The position numbers and the translations under genes are program-made. Positions 1 through 10,963 of a stretch of DNA of 64,000 nt are shown here, in pieces. Source of the DNA: Dolomedes plantarius (taxonomy: Eukaryota > Arthropoda > Arachnida > Araneae > Dolomedidae); NCBI GenBank assembly GCA_907164885.2, contig OU015492.1:188509838-188573837 (forward strand), written 5' to 3'. The notes below the pieces were generated by a model. That model was not told the origin of the DNA. It did no database searches and saw only the letters and a list, made by a program, of their open reading frames with translations. How positions within the stretch are numbered: the stretch's first letter is position 1; every line of letters begins with the position of its first letter.

Positions 1-570
1 CATGATTGTGAGAAGAAATATATTTTTATCTGCGAACATTTATCTAATAAAGTTAATGATCTTCCTGTGTAGCATGACTAGCTGTCCAGGCCCGCGAAGG
101 TTGTAACACGCCTGCATTAGAGTTTTGATCGCATCATATATTTGAAATGGGAAGGGATTTTCAGTTACGGCAGACTAAAAGAAATATGCTGCACCATCCT
201 TCCTTTCGTAGTATTAACGATTGAACGCAGTTTCGATACAAAAAAAGTATTTTAAGGCATTCATGAAAATATTTGATAAATATAAGAAATCATTTGTTGT
301 TCATGCATAAACTGTACTCGACAATTAAATACTCCTTAGATGTAGCAAGATCCTGAAAAAATCTCCAATTTTTTTCAGTTCAATGTTCTAAGGAGCATTT
401 CAATTATTTTTTGTTTGTGGGAGTGGTGTCTGATAATTCTGTTACCTTAGGATTATGAAAGTTAGTTTTTTTAATATACCTATAATACAGATATACTTCC
501 TGTATTTAAACATTAGTCTACATTTTCCGTGAATTTATTTGGGATTTATATTTCAGTGAAAAAAATCGTC

Positions 571-598
571 TATATACATATATATATATATATATATA
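571..598. repeat. (TA)n microsatellite in R1
   Basis: Short TA dinucleotide run. The matching run in the second copy (about 3458-3483) is two bases shorter. This is the only length change in an otherwise near-identical kilobase. Confidence 0.9.
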
Positions 599-751
599 CA
601 CCCCTCCAAGGTCCCCCGAATGTCTTTGATGATCTGTTTAAAAACCGACTGAGGGCAGGATCGTTGCAGAGAGGCTCTGCAGAGTGCTGTCCATAAATCA
701 CTCGTTTTCCCCCTGTGTACTGTGCAGGGCAGATGTGTGTGACCGCCTTAT

Positions 752-1107
752 GAGGGAAGTACGTTCCTGGTTGTCTGCGGAACTAATGACGAACGACGTT
801 CCATTCCTCTGAATACTCTGAGGGAAGTACGTCCGTGGTTGTTTGCGGAACTAATTATGAACGGCGTTCCAAACCTCTGTATACTCTGAGGGAAGTACGT
901 CCCTGGTTGTCTGTGGAACTAATTGTGAATGGCGTTCCAAACCTCTGTATATTCTGAGGGAAGTACGTCCCTGGTTGTGTGCGGAATTAATTATGAATGG
1001 TGTTCCAAACCTCTGTATACTCTGAGGGAAGTACGCCCCTGGTTGTCTGCGGAACTAATCATGAACGGCGTTCCGAACCGCTGTATACTCTGAGGAAACT
1101 TCTGTAT
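752..1107. repeat. 68-bp tandem array in R1 (5 units plus partial)
   Basis: Units start with GAGGGAAGTACG at 752, 820, 888, 956 and 1024, exactly 68 bases apart. A decayed sixth start is at 1092. Each unit holds a TGGTTGTCTGCGGAACTAAT core and a GGCGTTCC block. The array is GC-richer than its surroundings. Its origin is unknown; it could be a satellite seed or a regulatory array from an LTR element. Confidence 0.9.
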
Positions 1108-1380
1108 ACTCTGAGGTTAGTGAACCTAGGAAGCCTTTTTCAGTGGAACGAACATGTAGTAGTCGCAGAGGGACAGGTCTGAACTGTACGGAGGTAAATC
1201 GAGAACATCCAAGAGGAATCGTGAATGGCGTTCCAAACCTCTGTATACTCTGAGAGAAACCAGTATACTCTGAGGTTACTCAACCTAGGAAGTCCTTTTC
1301 AGTGGAACGAACATGTAGTAGTCGCAGAGTGACAGGTCTGAACTGCACGGAGGTAAATAGAGAACATCCAAGAGGAATCG
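1108..1380. repeat. Two-copy ~159-bp direct repeat
   Basis: The block beginning GAGGTTAGTGAACCTAGGAAG recurs 159 bases downstream. ACCTAGG is at 1124 and 1283. Both copies run to CCAAGAGGAATCG. The 68-bp family motif (GGCGTTCCAAACCTCTGTAT) lies between the copies, so the two repeat types are interleaved. Confidence 0.8.
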
Positions 1381-1398
1381 ATACCGAGGAATCTAGTA

Positions 1399-2475
1399 CC
1401 GATACCTCCCGCCGAGTCGGCCTTTAAACGGATTGGCATAGATCTACTGGGAAGATTCCCGAAGTCGAATCGAGGAAATAAATGGATAATCGTTTGCACC
1501 GATTATTTCACTCGCTACGCTGTTACAAGAGCTCTTCCAAATGTTGGTGCGCCGGAAGTAGCTAAATTTCTTTTGGAAGACATTATTTTGACACACGGAG
1601 CCCCGAGAGTACTAATTAGTGATCGAGGTCAGGTCAGTCAAAAATCATTCATGAACTTAATGGGCTGTGTAATATCTCACAAAGAATGGAAACGACATAC
1701 CATCCATAGACGAACGGGCTGACTGAACGTTTTAACAAAACGTTAACGGACATGCTCTCCATCTATGTCGACTTAGAACAAAATAATTGAGACGCAGTTT
1801 TGCCGTTTTTTACCTTCGCGTACAACATTGCTAAACAGGACACGACTGGCTTTTCCCCATTCTTTCTGTGCTATGGAAGAGAAGCTGAGACTACACTTGA
1901 CACCATGTTTCCATGTGTTGACGGTAAGGAGGAAGATGACTATGTAAGCGACGTAATTACAAAAGCTGAGGAGTCAAGACAGTTGGCCCGACTCCGAACA
2001 TTAAATGCTCAAGCAAAGGATAGTCATAGTTATGATGCCAGACACCGGATGGTAACTTATAAGCCTGGTGACCTAGTTTGGGTTTTCATCCCGATAAGAA
2101 AAGTTGGACTATCAGAAAAACTATTGAAGCGATATTTTTGTCCCTAAGATTTTGCGGCGGTTATCTGACGTCACTTACGAAGTGGAAGATTTTGACCCTA
2201 CTTCAAGGAGGAGGAAATCGAAAGAAGTAGTTCATGTGCTCCGGATGAAACCGTATTACAACCCAGACGCTCAAGACGCTTATTTGGATGCCGATAACGA
2301 CAGCAACAACTCAGAAGCAGAAAATGTTGAACGAGAACAGTCTCACGACGCACCATCCAGATCTCATGCCGGTCCCCTTACGCGGTCTAGAGCAAAAAAT
2401 CGCGTAACATATCATTTTAGTACAAACAGCGAGGCGCTGTTTTGCAGGGAGGGAGCAAATGTCGCATTTCACTGA
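1399..2475 (+). pseudogene. Ty3/gypsy pol remnant: integrase core and C-terminal domain
   Basis: Conceptual translation shows an integrase core: a KRIGIDLLGRF start, CTDYFTRYAVTRAL carrying the first catalytic Asp (about 1480-1530), HGAPRVLISDRGQ (about 1600-1635), then YHP-TNGLTERFN, FFTFAYN and TGFSPFFLCYGRE. The C-terminal domain follows with KPGDLVWV and RRLSDVTYEVE, ending in HVLRMKPYY. Gag, protease, RT and RNase H are absent, so only the 3' end is present. Breaks are a frameshift near 1640, TAG where the family has CAG in the YHPQ motif (about 1700), TGA where NNWD is expected (about 1788) and a one-base loss near 2147. The reading frame stops inside the downstream LTR, as is usual for gypsy elements. 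It cannot make an integrase. Confidence 0.9.
2444..2459 (+). other. Polypurine tract of the gypsy element
   Basis: GCAGGGAGGGAGCAAA is a purine-rich block directly before the TG that starts the LTR. This is where plus-strand DNA synthesis primes in LTR retrotransposons. Its position fixes the 5' edge of the LTR. Confidence 0.75.
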
Positions 2476-2777
2476 AGCAACGGTGGCTGAGCGGTATCGC
2501 TCCCGACGTCTAATCTGAATTCGAAAGCAACCGCCGTCGGGGTGCCAGGACATCGTTTATTTTAATTTGCTCTGTATTCGAGCTGTATGCAAATTTATCT
2601 ATTATTTATTTCAGTTCCGGTTCCAGAGGTTTCTGGAATATTCCCCACACTTCCGGTGGGAATGTCGGGAACGTTCTGGATGTGTATTTAAGGTGATGTT
2701 CCCCGCAATCTGGTGAATAAAATATGTTCTGATCTACGCTTCGTATCATTTCTGTATTCTCCGATATCATTGTGACA
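2460..2777 (+). mobile_element. Gypsy 3' LTR (318 bp)
   Basis: Starts TGTC and ends GACA, a short terminal inversion typical of LTRs. It follows a polypurine tract and matches the LTR at 6943-7269. U3 contains a tRNA-like block (A-box-like TGGCTGAGCGG) and a TATA-like GTATTTAAGG near 2684. An AATAAA poly(A) signal lies near 2717. Compared with the other copy it lacks about nine bases around the B-box-like motif. No matching 5' LTR of this copy lies upstream, so the element is truncated. Confidence 0.85.
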
Positions 2778-2887
2778 ATATACTCACCTGAAATATTTCA
2801 TCTAATTTTACTCTAAGAGTCCTTCATCTTTGATAATAGTTGTTCAGGAATATAGGCATAGTTCAAAAAGCGGAGACATGAATAAGG

Positions 2888-4265
2888 CATGATTGTGAGA
2901 AGAAATATATTTTTATCTGCGAACATTTATCTAATAAAGTTAATGATCTTCCTGTGTAGCATGACTAGCTGTCCAGGCCCGCGAAGGTTGTAACACGCCT
3001 GCATTAGAGTTTTGATCGCATCATATATTTGAAATGGGAAGGGATTTTCAGTTACGGCAGACTAAAAGAAATATGCTGCACCATCCTTCCTTTCGTAGTA
3101 TTAACGATTGAACGCAGTTTCGATACAAAAAAAGTATTTTAAGGCATTCATGAAAATATTTGATAAATATAAGAAATCATTTGTTGTTCATGCATAAACT
3201 GTACTCGACAATTAAATACTCCTTAGATGTAGCAAGATCCTGAAAAAATCTCCAATTTTTTTCAGTTCAATGTTCTAAGGAGCATTTCAATTATTTTTTG
3301 TTTGTGGGAGTGGTGTCTGATAATTCTGTTACCTTAGGATTATGAAAGTTAGTTTTTTTAATATACCTATAATACAGATATACTTCCTGTATTTAAACAT
3401 TAGTCTACATTTTCCGTGAATTTATTTGGGATTTATATTTCAGTGAAAAAAATCGTCTATATACATATATATATATATATATACACCCCTCCAAGGTCCC
3501 CCGAATGTCTTTGATGATCTGTTTAAAAACCGACTGAGGGCAGGATCGTTGCAGAGAGGCTCTGCAGAGTGCTGTCCATAAATCACTCGTTTTCCCCCTG
3601 TGTACTGTGCAGGGCAGATGTGTGTGACCGCCTTATGAGGGAAGTACGTTCCTGGTTGTCTGCGGAACTAATGACGAACGACGTTCCATTCCTCTGAATA
3701 CTCTGAGGGAAGTACGTCCGTGGTTGTTTGCGGAACTAATTATGAACGGCGTTCCAAACCTCTGTATACTCTGAGGGAAGTACGTCCCTGGTTGTCTGTG
3801 GAACTAATTGTGAATGGCGTTCCAAACCTCTGTATATTCTGAGGGAAGTACGTCCCTGGTTGTGTGCGGAATTAATTATGAATGGTGTTCCAAACCTCTG
3901 TATACTCTGAGGGAAGTACGCCCCTGGTTGTCTGCGGAACTAATCATGAACGGCGTTCCGAACCGCTGTATACTCTGAGGAAACTTCTGTATACTCTGAG
4001 GTTAGTGAACCTAGGAAGCCTTTTTCAGTGGAACGAACATGTAGTAGTCGCAGAGGGACAGGTCTGAACTGTACGGAGGTAAATCGAGAACATCCAAGAG
4101 GAATCGTGAATGGCGTTCCAAACCTCTGTATACTCTGAGAGAAACCTGTATACTCTGAGGTTACTCAACTTAGGAAGTCCTTTTCAGTGGAACGAACATG
4201 TAGTAGTCACAGAGTGACAGGTCTGAACTGTACGGAGGTAAATCTAGAATATCCAAGAGGAATCG
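2888..4265. repeat. Direct repeat copy R2 (~1.38 kb)
   Basis: Second copy of 1-1380, offset by 2887 bases at its start and 2885 after the (TA)n run. It carries its own 68-bp array (units from 3637) and the 159-bp duplication. Identity is lost at the same GAGGAATCG word where R1 joins the gypsy fragment. R2 continues into unrelated AT-rich DNA. The very low divergence means a recent duplication or an assembly duplication. Confidence 0.9.
3637..3992. repeat. 68-bp tandem array in R2
   Basis: Same five-unit array as at 752-1107, shifted by 2885 bases, with the same unit-to-unit variants (for example GTTGTGTGCGG in the fourth unit). The array was therefore copied as a block and did not expand separately. 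Confidence 0.9.
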
Positions 4266-6942
4266 TAGCAGCAAATCTTGTCCACGGCAGCAATCGATTC
4301 CATGGTAATGATTAAGTGTCACTGATGTGTTATCGGCATATCCTGTGCTCAGACATCATTTACAAAATTTACTAAATCATCTGAGAACTGTTCACTCTAT
4401 ATTCATACACATCCTTCAAAAATTTCGGTATATGGAACACATTCTGCCCCCAATAATATAATAACCTCTCGCTGTGCAAGTTTGTACGAATCCATGTAGC
4501 TATTGTAATCAGTCACCGTGCTTGAGCCCTTGCAAACAGCACATTGGCACTTTCTTACGATGACAGCTTTGCTTCGTGACATAATAACGGCATCTACCAG
4601 AACAAACGCAAAGCACTGAGATTTTAACCACGACATCTAGTGCAATAGTCCCACTTTTATTTGAGTCACCCTTATATACAACAATACCTCCTGCCATCGT
4701 GTGAGTGAAAAGAAGTATTAAAAATATATAAAATATGCTAGAAATTGATTGCGAATCAATTTTGTTAAAAGTAATTTAATTATATTTTATATTTTAGTCT
4801 AATATAAGTTCAGATAAATTGTTTTTCATTTAATTTTAGCAGTCATTCACTTGATGGCTATGTTGATTTTATTACTTCAGTTTTGAATAATATATTATAG
4901 CTTTTTTCAACTTAATGTTTTTTGTAAAAAATAAAATTTGGTTACAAATGTAGTATGGGAATAAATGTTTCGGTGCATCACTAATTGGCACATATGTATA
5001 CAGAAAAAAATGCTCGATTTTATTAAATATAAAAATACCATTCATAGTAATGTTTTCCAAACATAAATAAAAAAGACAGTACCAAATTCAAAAAAGAGTG
5101 ACCACTAGGGTGGTTTTAGAAACATGACTAGAATTTGTTAATTACTATTAAAAGCAGTCGTTTCGATTTGAGTCGCAAAGCTGTAATTTTCTAAACTTAC
5201 TCTCAGGCGACGTTCAACAAACTCAGACATAGAAAAAAAAATTGACCTTGACATGTATCACTGCAGAAACTGCTTGCGCTGGACTTTTCCAATTTAGATA
5301 CAAAATGTGACATTCAATCATTTCCAGAGAAGTTTGAACTGCTGGACATTTGCGAATGCTTGACATTCGGGTGGAGTGAAATCGATTCTTATTTAGAGAA
5401 AGGAACATTCATTTTTTAAGGCCTTTAAATCCAAATTATTCACAATCTATTTCATGTAATGTATTGTATATATTCGAAATAGGAAAAAGCAACAATGGTC
5501 TTTATACATTTTAATGTCAAATTATTTTAATATAGCTTGCAATGTTTAAAAGTATATTCTATGACGAATAAAGTGAAAAATATTTATGTTACATTTCCTG
5601 TATTTTGTTTAAATATTTTATCTTATTCTTTCTGTTAAAAAAATTATTTGAAATATTTTCTTTTTGATAATTTCTTAGACTTATTTTTCAAGGGAAAATT
5701 CTATCCTATTACTTTTAAATCTATTTTGGTCCGCTCACAAATAATGGATGGCGGATTCTAAACGTAATACTCAGTAATAAAGGTGATTTCTAAGATTAGT
5801 GTCTCACGTAAAACATTAGATTTTCAGTCGAACTCAATTTTATGTACTTTAATAGTTCTAACACGTAAAAAAGTTAAAAAAGAAATAAAATATTGCCTCA
5901 TATTACAAACTATATAACATCTGTAAAACCCATAAGCTGTATAGTTTATCTTCGCTTCCAAAATAGATATATGTTGTAAATATTTCATTAAAAAATCTTT
6001 TTAATACATTTCAGTTAAGAGAGTTTGTAATGTTTACCATTTCTGTGTACTCTTTAGTTAACATAACTAACCATAAAAGAATAAATAGAAAACTTTGTAA
6101 CTAAGTAGAATTGAAAAATTATGTTACAGGGCTAAAGACTTTGTTGAGTTTTATATATGTGTCAACTGAAAACTTTAGGAATTTTAACGAACAAGAATTA
6201 TATATCTAAACTGCTGTCATTAAAATATTTATGTGGTCATGATTTTTTTTTTCATTTATGCTAACGTAACGACTGATCATTTTAGTGATCGTATGGAACT
6301 TTTCTTTAAGAAAAACTTTTAAAATTATCATTTAAATATTTTTTTTCTGTTGGTATTACTATATTCAGAGAAAATGTCGCAGTTATATGCAGTAATAAGT
6401 TTACCAGTGATCGTGTTAAATAACGTTGAGTTTTACTCTACAGAAGAATGGTACCATCTATGGTTTATCAAATACCTTGTAAATTTGTTTTAAGAAAACT
6501 CGAAGTAAATTTAGGTATACCATACGTCCAGTAAAAAATTATACGCCACTGAACGAAAACATTTGGAATGCACTGAATGCATAAGACTCAATAAATTTAT
6601 TGGATATCATTGTTTAAATTTAAAAACAATATATGAACAGTTATTATTTGTCTTATACCAGTGATTTTGACACTGTGATGGATCTATCCATTACAGCAAG
6701 ATTGTTCAATGTTTAGACTTGCCTTGGCCGGACTCGGTAAAGAGTAATTTCTTTTGCCGTGTATTAAATACAAAATAGACTTAATGTATATAAGTAACAT
6801 AGCTAACTTTTTTTAATTCTAATATAATAAAGTGGCAACATAAACGTAAGAGTATTTTGATATTTGATCACGTTTTCGTAAAACTAATACATGAATGCTA
6901 GTTCGATGGACGTAGATGAAATTCTTAGTGAGTTCTTGATAT
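4266..6942. other. AT-rich intergenic DNA
   Basis: About 2.7 kb with no recognisable element or gene. The densest stretch is 4380-4700, which has two overlapping minus-strand frames: 62 codons from 4697 (GGIVVYKGDSNKSG) and 77 codons ending at 4403 (Cys-rich, CQCAVCKG). Neither matches a family I know and no splice sites support them. The rest is AT-rich without structure. Confidence 0.6.
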
Positions 6943-7269
6943 TGCCACATTTCGCCCAAGCAACGGTGGCTCAGCGGTATCGCTCCCGACGTCTAATCTG
7001 AAGGTCCCTGGTTCGAAAGCAACCGCCGTCGGGGTGCCAGAACATCGTTTATTTTAATTTGCTCTGCATGCGAGATGTATGCAAATTTATCTATTATTTA
7101 TTTCAGTTCCGGTTCCAGAGGTTTCTGGAATATTCCTCCCACTTCCGGTGGGAATGTCGGGAACGTTCTGGAGGTGTATTTAAGGTGATGTTCCCCGCAA
7201 TCTGTTGAATAAAATCTGCTCTGATCTACGCTTCGTATCATTTCCGTATTCTCCGATATCATCGTGACA
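6943..7269 (+). mobile_element. Gypsy 5' LTR (327 bp)
   Basis: Same family as 2460-2777. It begins TGCCACATTTCG, ends CGTGACA, and is followed at once by a primer-binding-site-like sequence, so it is a 5' LTR. It keeps the complete tRNA-like block (A-box-like TGGCTCAGCGG, B-box-like GGTTCGAAAGC), the TATTTAAGG promoter motif and AATAAA. Only a short leader follows, so this is the 5' stub of a second insertion, not the partner of the 3' LTR upstream. Confidence 0.85.
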
Positions 7270-7271
7270 TT

Positions 7272-7289
7272 TGGTGGAGGCGCCGGGTA
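7272..7289 (+). other. Primer-binding site (tRNA-complementary)
   Basis: TGGTGGAGGCGCCGGG starts two bases after the LTR end and begins TGG, the complement of a tRNA CCA tail. This is the minus-strand priming position of a Ty3/gypsy element. I did not match it to a particular tRNA. Confidence 0.75.
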
Positions 7290-7530
7290 AAGCTGAATTC
7301 TGGATTCAGGAGAAAAACGAAAAAGTCGAAGACTCCAAGGAGTGCCACCTGAATTTGGACTGTGGAATCCTGAACTTCGAAAAAGACGGGAGTTAGTGAT
7401 GGAAGAAAAACCTGCAGTATCTGTTGTGCCTTTAATTCAGCAACGGGAAGCTGGTCAAGATCCACGAAAATGGTTTGTAGGCAACTTGTGGGTATACAGG
7501 GTCTGAAATAATTGAGAACGAAAACGGAGA
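7290..7530 (+). pseudogene. Gypsy leader / gag start remnant
   Basis: About 240 bp of element-like sequence after the primer-binding site. It contains a short frame with MEEKPAVSVVPLIQQ from about 7399 that breaks within 40 codons. It probably is the start of gag, cut off by a 3' truncation. GC content drops to background after about 7530. No zinc knuckle or capsid motif can be seen, so the gag label rests on position only. Confidence 0.5.
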
Positions 7531-8681
7531 AAGTTACAACATTAAAACCAAGAAAATTGCGGCTCAACTAGATTGTCTTACTTAGATTTTATCAAAAGTT
7601 TAAATGTATCAATGGATAATATAAAATTAAGTACCACCGTTTCAGTTGAAATTTGTTAAAGGTTTTCTGTGACACATCGGATTTATTTAACTCTAAAACG
7701 CAATAATATAGCTTCTTATTTGAAGGAATTGGTAAATATATATTCACATTACACTCATTTCTTACAAAGCAGTAATATGTTCTTCATGCAGGAAGGAAAA
7801 TCGATACCAATGCCCGTCTCTTATATCTATCAATTTTATACGAGTATATACGTCACTCAACTATTCATATTATACCCCTTGTTAAGCAACATATTTACAT
7901 AGTTTATTTTCATCTCAATGAATATAATTAAATTTTATAATGGATACACAAAAGCCAATGAATTCAGAAAAGGAAGCACAATTTGAAAATATGAATTTTC
8001 AAAACCTATAATTTTAAAACTGAATACCTGCTACCGAAGCGTAATAAGAATTTGAAATCAATACTATTCCATCTATTTTTATCCCTGACAAAGGTACCTT
8101 CAATTGTTCATTATCCTCTGATGCATCTAATTATTTTGAGGTGTACTCGGGAAATCCTTGTAACGCTAGAAATGGAAATACACCACGAAATTTTGTAATT
8201 TGAAAAGATTGCAATATTTTATAGAATCATTGCAGTTTTAAGTTTTGTCGTTCAGCAGAGGAAGCGAATGTTTAATTAAACATACTACAAACTACCTGAT
8301 TAAAAAGAAAGAAATTGAAGATAAAAACGAATTTGATGTTTAATTAGTTTAAAGAAAAAAATAGCACTCAGTTTCCTGCAGTGCGATTTCTCTTATTTAC
8401 CTGAATAACTACGTGATTTTTTTTCAAATAACTAAGAATAAATGTTTGTTATTGCATATTACAATCGTATTTTAATGCATGCAAATTATCGTCAAAATAA
8501 ATATTGTATTGCATATAATTGTAAGAAAATTTACATTTCTCAATTTTTTTTTTTCAGAAACCGTTTATTATTAGTACAATCGAATTTTTATGCGCTTTAA
8601 GATAAAAATTTCATTAAAGTCTAAACATTCAAAGTGGTAGCACATAGTTCGGATCCAACGGATTTAAGCGGTCCAAAGTCC
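7531..8681. other. AT-rich intergenic DNA
   Basis: No gene, repeat or structured element seen. One 77-codon frame at 7669-7902 has background composition and no recognisable domain. Confidence 0.6.
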
Positions 8682-8942
8682 TTAATCCTTTCAGAGGCGT
8701 CGTTTGCACAGTGCAAACGCCTAAATCAAGTCCTTTTTTTTCACTTGAATTAAATGTATTCCAGTTCAATGAGCAGAAAAATGGTTAGTACTGCAATCTT
8801 TTAACAGTTTAAAGAAGTAAAAACATTTTGCAACCTTTAATTGAAAATATTTTCAAGATTCTTACAAAAAAAGGTTAAAAAAAATCTGGGAAAAAATCTG
8901 TACCGTTCAAACGGGGGATGTTGTTGCCCCCGAATGGGTTAA
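8682..8942. mobile_element. TTAA-flanked MITE, piggyBac-like (~260 bp)
   Basis: The segment is bounded by TTAA at both ends (8682-8685 and 8939-8942), the target duplication of piggyBac transposons. Read inward, the ends begin TCCTTTCAGAGGC and CCCATTCGGGGGC, a short imperfect terminal inverted repeat. Each end also folds on itself: GGCGTCGTTTGCA...TGCAAACGCC on the left and CGGGGGATG...GCCCCCG on the right. There is no coding capacity. Family assignment rests on the TTAA target and C-rich ends and is tentative. Confidence 0.55.
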
Positions 8943-10208
8943 GAAAAGAAGATGCTATTGTTTGTAAGAAGAAATTGCAAATATGAAGTAAAAATTTTAT
9001 ATTTGATACTAGGTGTTATAATGGGAAGAACTTGAAGGAACTCTCCACGTTCAATTATAGCTTTGATGCAAACTACCCATCCATGAATGTCTCTAAACAA
9101 TATATAGAGGAGATAAGTTAAACATTGGCGAAAAAAGCGAAAAAAATTATTTGGGTCTTTCGTTGTGAGTGTTTAGGAAACTCACCTCTCTTGATACATG
9201 AATTGTTTATATAAGACTCATTTATTATTATTATTATTATTCTGATTATTATTTTCTTTTGAAAATCAGAGTGGTTTACTGGGTTTTATTATCAGCTTTG
9301 TAATTTTTATTTTAAGTTTTTCAAAAACTAAGTATTGTAGTGGGTAGAATTCAACAAGAAACTAAAAATATAAAAAGATCAATTTACTGATTCTTACTAT
9401 GTGCCACCTCCTAACGCAGTCTATGCTTTCGTGATCTAAGACAATTACAAGCTAGGAATAATCTAAATTTACTATTTCTTGCAACAAAACTGCAAATATG
9501 GAAGTCAGATACAGATATTTGTCGTTTTTAAGGTTCTGTTCTTTGAGAGATAACAGAGAACAGTCTGATGAACGTCTAGTAGAATAATCCAATGTAAAAA
9601 ACCAGAATTATCTAAAACTCGCTCTAGACATATTACGAAATTATTATCAGAAAGAAATACTTCTTACTATTTTTTTATTATGAAGGATACTTTCATTAAT
9701 AACATCCAATAAATCACATTTTAATCTATATTTCTTTCCAATTTTCTAAACGTGAATTATTTTCCGATTTTTGCTAGAGTAATTAAATTAAAAATCTTTC
9801 ATGTCTACTCTTAAAATGAATCAAATGTCTAGTACCGACATTCTTTTACTTACAGTTGCTAGAAACAAATACCTGTTGACATTCAAACAACATTTACATA
9901 CCTATGTAAAGGTAACCCATCTAAGTAAATGTTCATACTTGAAAACGTACGGTACACATTGATGATTATATTTATTCTTGAGGAAATGAAAAAAAACAAT
10001 ACTGTCATCATAAAAATCTCCTTGCTAATTCTCATGAAACATGTTTATAAAATAAAATTAAAAATTTAAATCATTTCTTTTTAAGTCTTATGAATATACA
10101 AATGCTTTCGACACTCTGAATAATTAAGTTTTTCGACATTTTTTAAAATCTTAAATAAATCATTATATATTTAGCCATTACAAATTGATTGGACTCTGGT
10201 CGAACCAA
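8943..10208. other. AT-rich intergenic DNA
   Basis: No recognisable gene or element. It contains a short (TTA)n stretch near 9223-9252. Confidence 0.6.
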
Positions 10209-10963
10209 TTAAGGGAATGGAGGACTTTCAAATTTCCAAAAATCGAAAAAATTGAAATTTTTTGGGGGGTATTAATATTTTAAAAATATGTAAATATTGG
10301 AATAAAATGCATTTAAAATATGTAATGAAAAATAAAATGAAAACTTGGGGGCTTTAGAAAAGTAAATATTAAAGGTAGATGAAAGACATTTTAAAGGTTT
10401 TTTTCTCAAAATGAGTAATTTCTAGATTTGTAAGTCTTTGAAATGCTCCTTGCGTCATAATTTTTGACGAAATTTTATAAAATTTAAAATAAGGACATTT
10501 AAGGAAATTTATAATAATTTATAAAATTTATATAAAGACTCCTGTAATACATAAAAATAAAGTTATGTATCCATTTCAGGTTACAACATCATTCACATTA
10601 TCAAAGTTTAACGTAAGTGTAGAAAAGTACAAAAATTTTCCGAAAATTCAGAATATAAGCATAAAAATATTTACTAAAAACTAACTATTCTACGAAAGCA
10701 CAAAGTAATACATAACTCTGTTCAAAATGTGTTTATAAGCAATAGAAATGCAAAATTAAGGGTGGAAGTTAAAAATTGGATCGCAAGGAGCATTTTAAAA
10801 AACATATTAAATATTTACAATTTTTTATATGATTTTTTTTAATATTTATAAAATTTTATAAGGTTTTTGATATAGTTATACTTTAATGAATATATGTAAA
10901 AAATTTCATATCTCTGAGGTAAAAATTTCAAAAATCGCTTTGTAAAGTCCATCATACCCTTAA
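10209..10963. mobile_element. TTAA-flanked palindromic MITE (~755 bp)
   Basis: TTAA at 10209-10212 and 10960-10963 bound the segment. Terminal 20-mers TTAAGGGAATGGAGGACTTT and, inverted, TTAAGGGTATGATGGACTTT match at 17 of 20 positions. Inside, AAATGCTCCTTGCG (10441-10454) recurs exactly inverted at 10782-10795, so the two arms share more than the ends. No coding sequence. The TTAA target suggests a piggyBac-mobilised element. Confidence 0.6.

Larger units (their letters stand above)
1..1380. repeat. Direct repeat copy R1 (~1.38 kb)
   Basis: The first 1.38 kb recurs at 2888-4265 in the same orientation with about 99% identity by eye. The visible differences are a (TA)n run two bases shorter in the second copy and a few substitutions near the 3' edge. 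R1 enters the window already in progress, so the true unit may be longer. It contains a (TA)n run (571-598), a 68-bp tandem array (752-1091) and a second direct repeat of about 159 bp (around 1108-1380). No coding sequence is convincing; the 61-codon frame at 997 is just the tandem repeat read through. At 1380/1381 it joins the gypsy integrase fragment abruptly. Confidence 0.9.

Noticed and set aside
1..4265. R1 and R2 as the two LTRs of one element
   Set aside because: They lack TG...CA ends with a primer site and polypurine tract at the right places. The true LTR is the 318-bp unit at 2460.
4403..4697. Cys-rich minus-strand gene
   Set aside because: Two overlapping frames, no known domain and no splice signals.
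6957..7040. A functional tRNA gene
   Set aside because: A and B boxes are present, but the acceptor and anticodon stems do not pair and the block is inside an LTR present in two copies.
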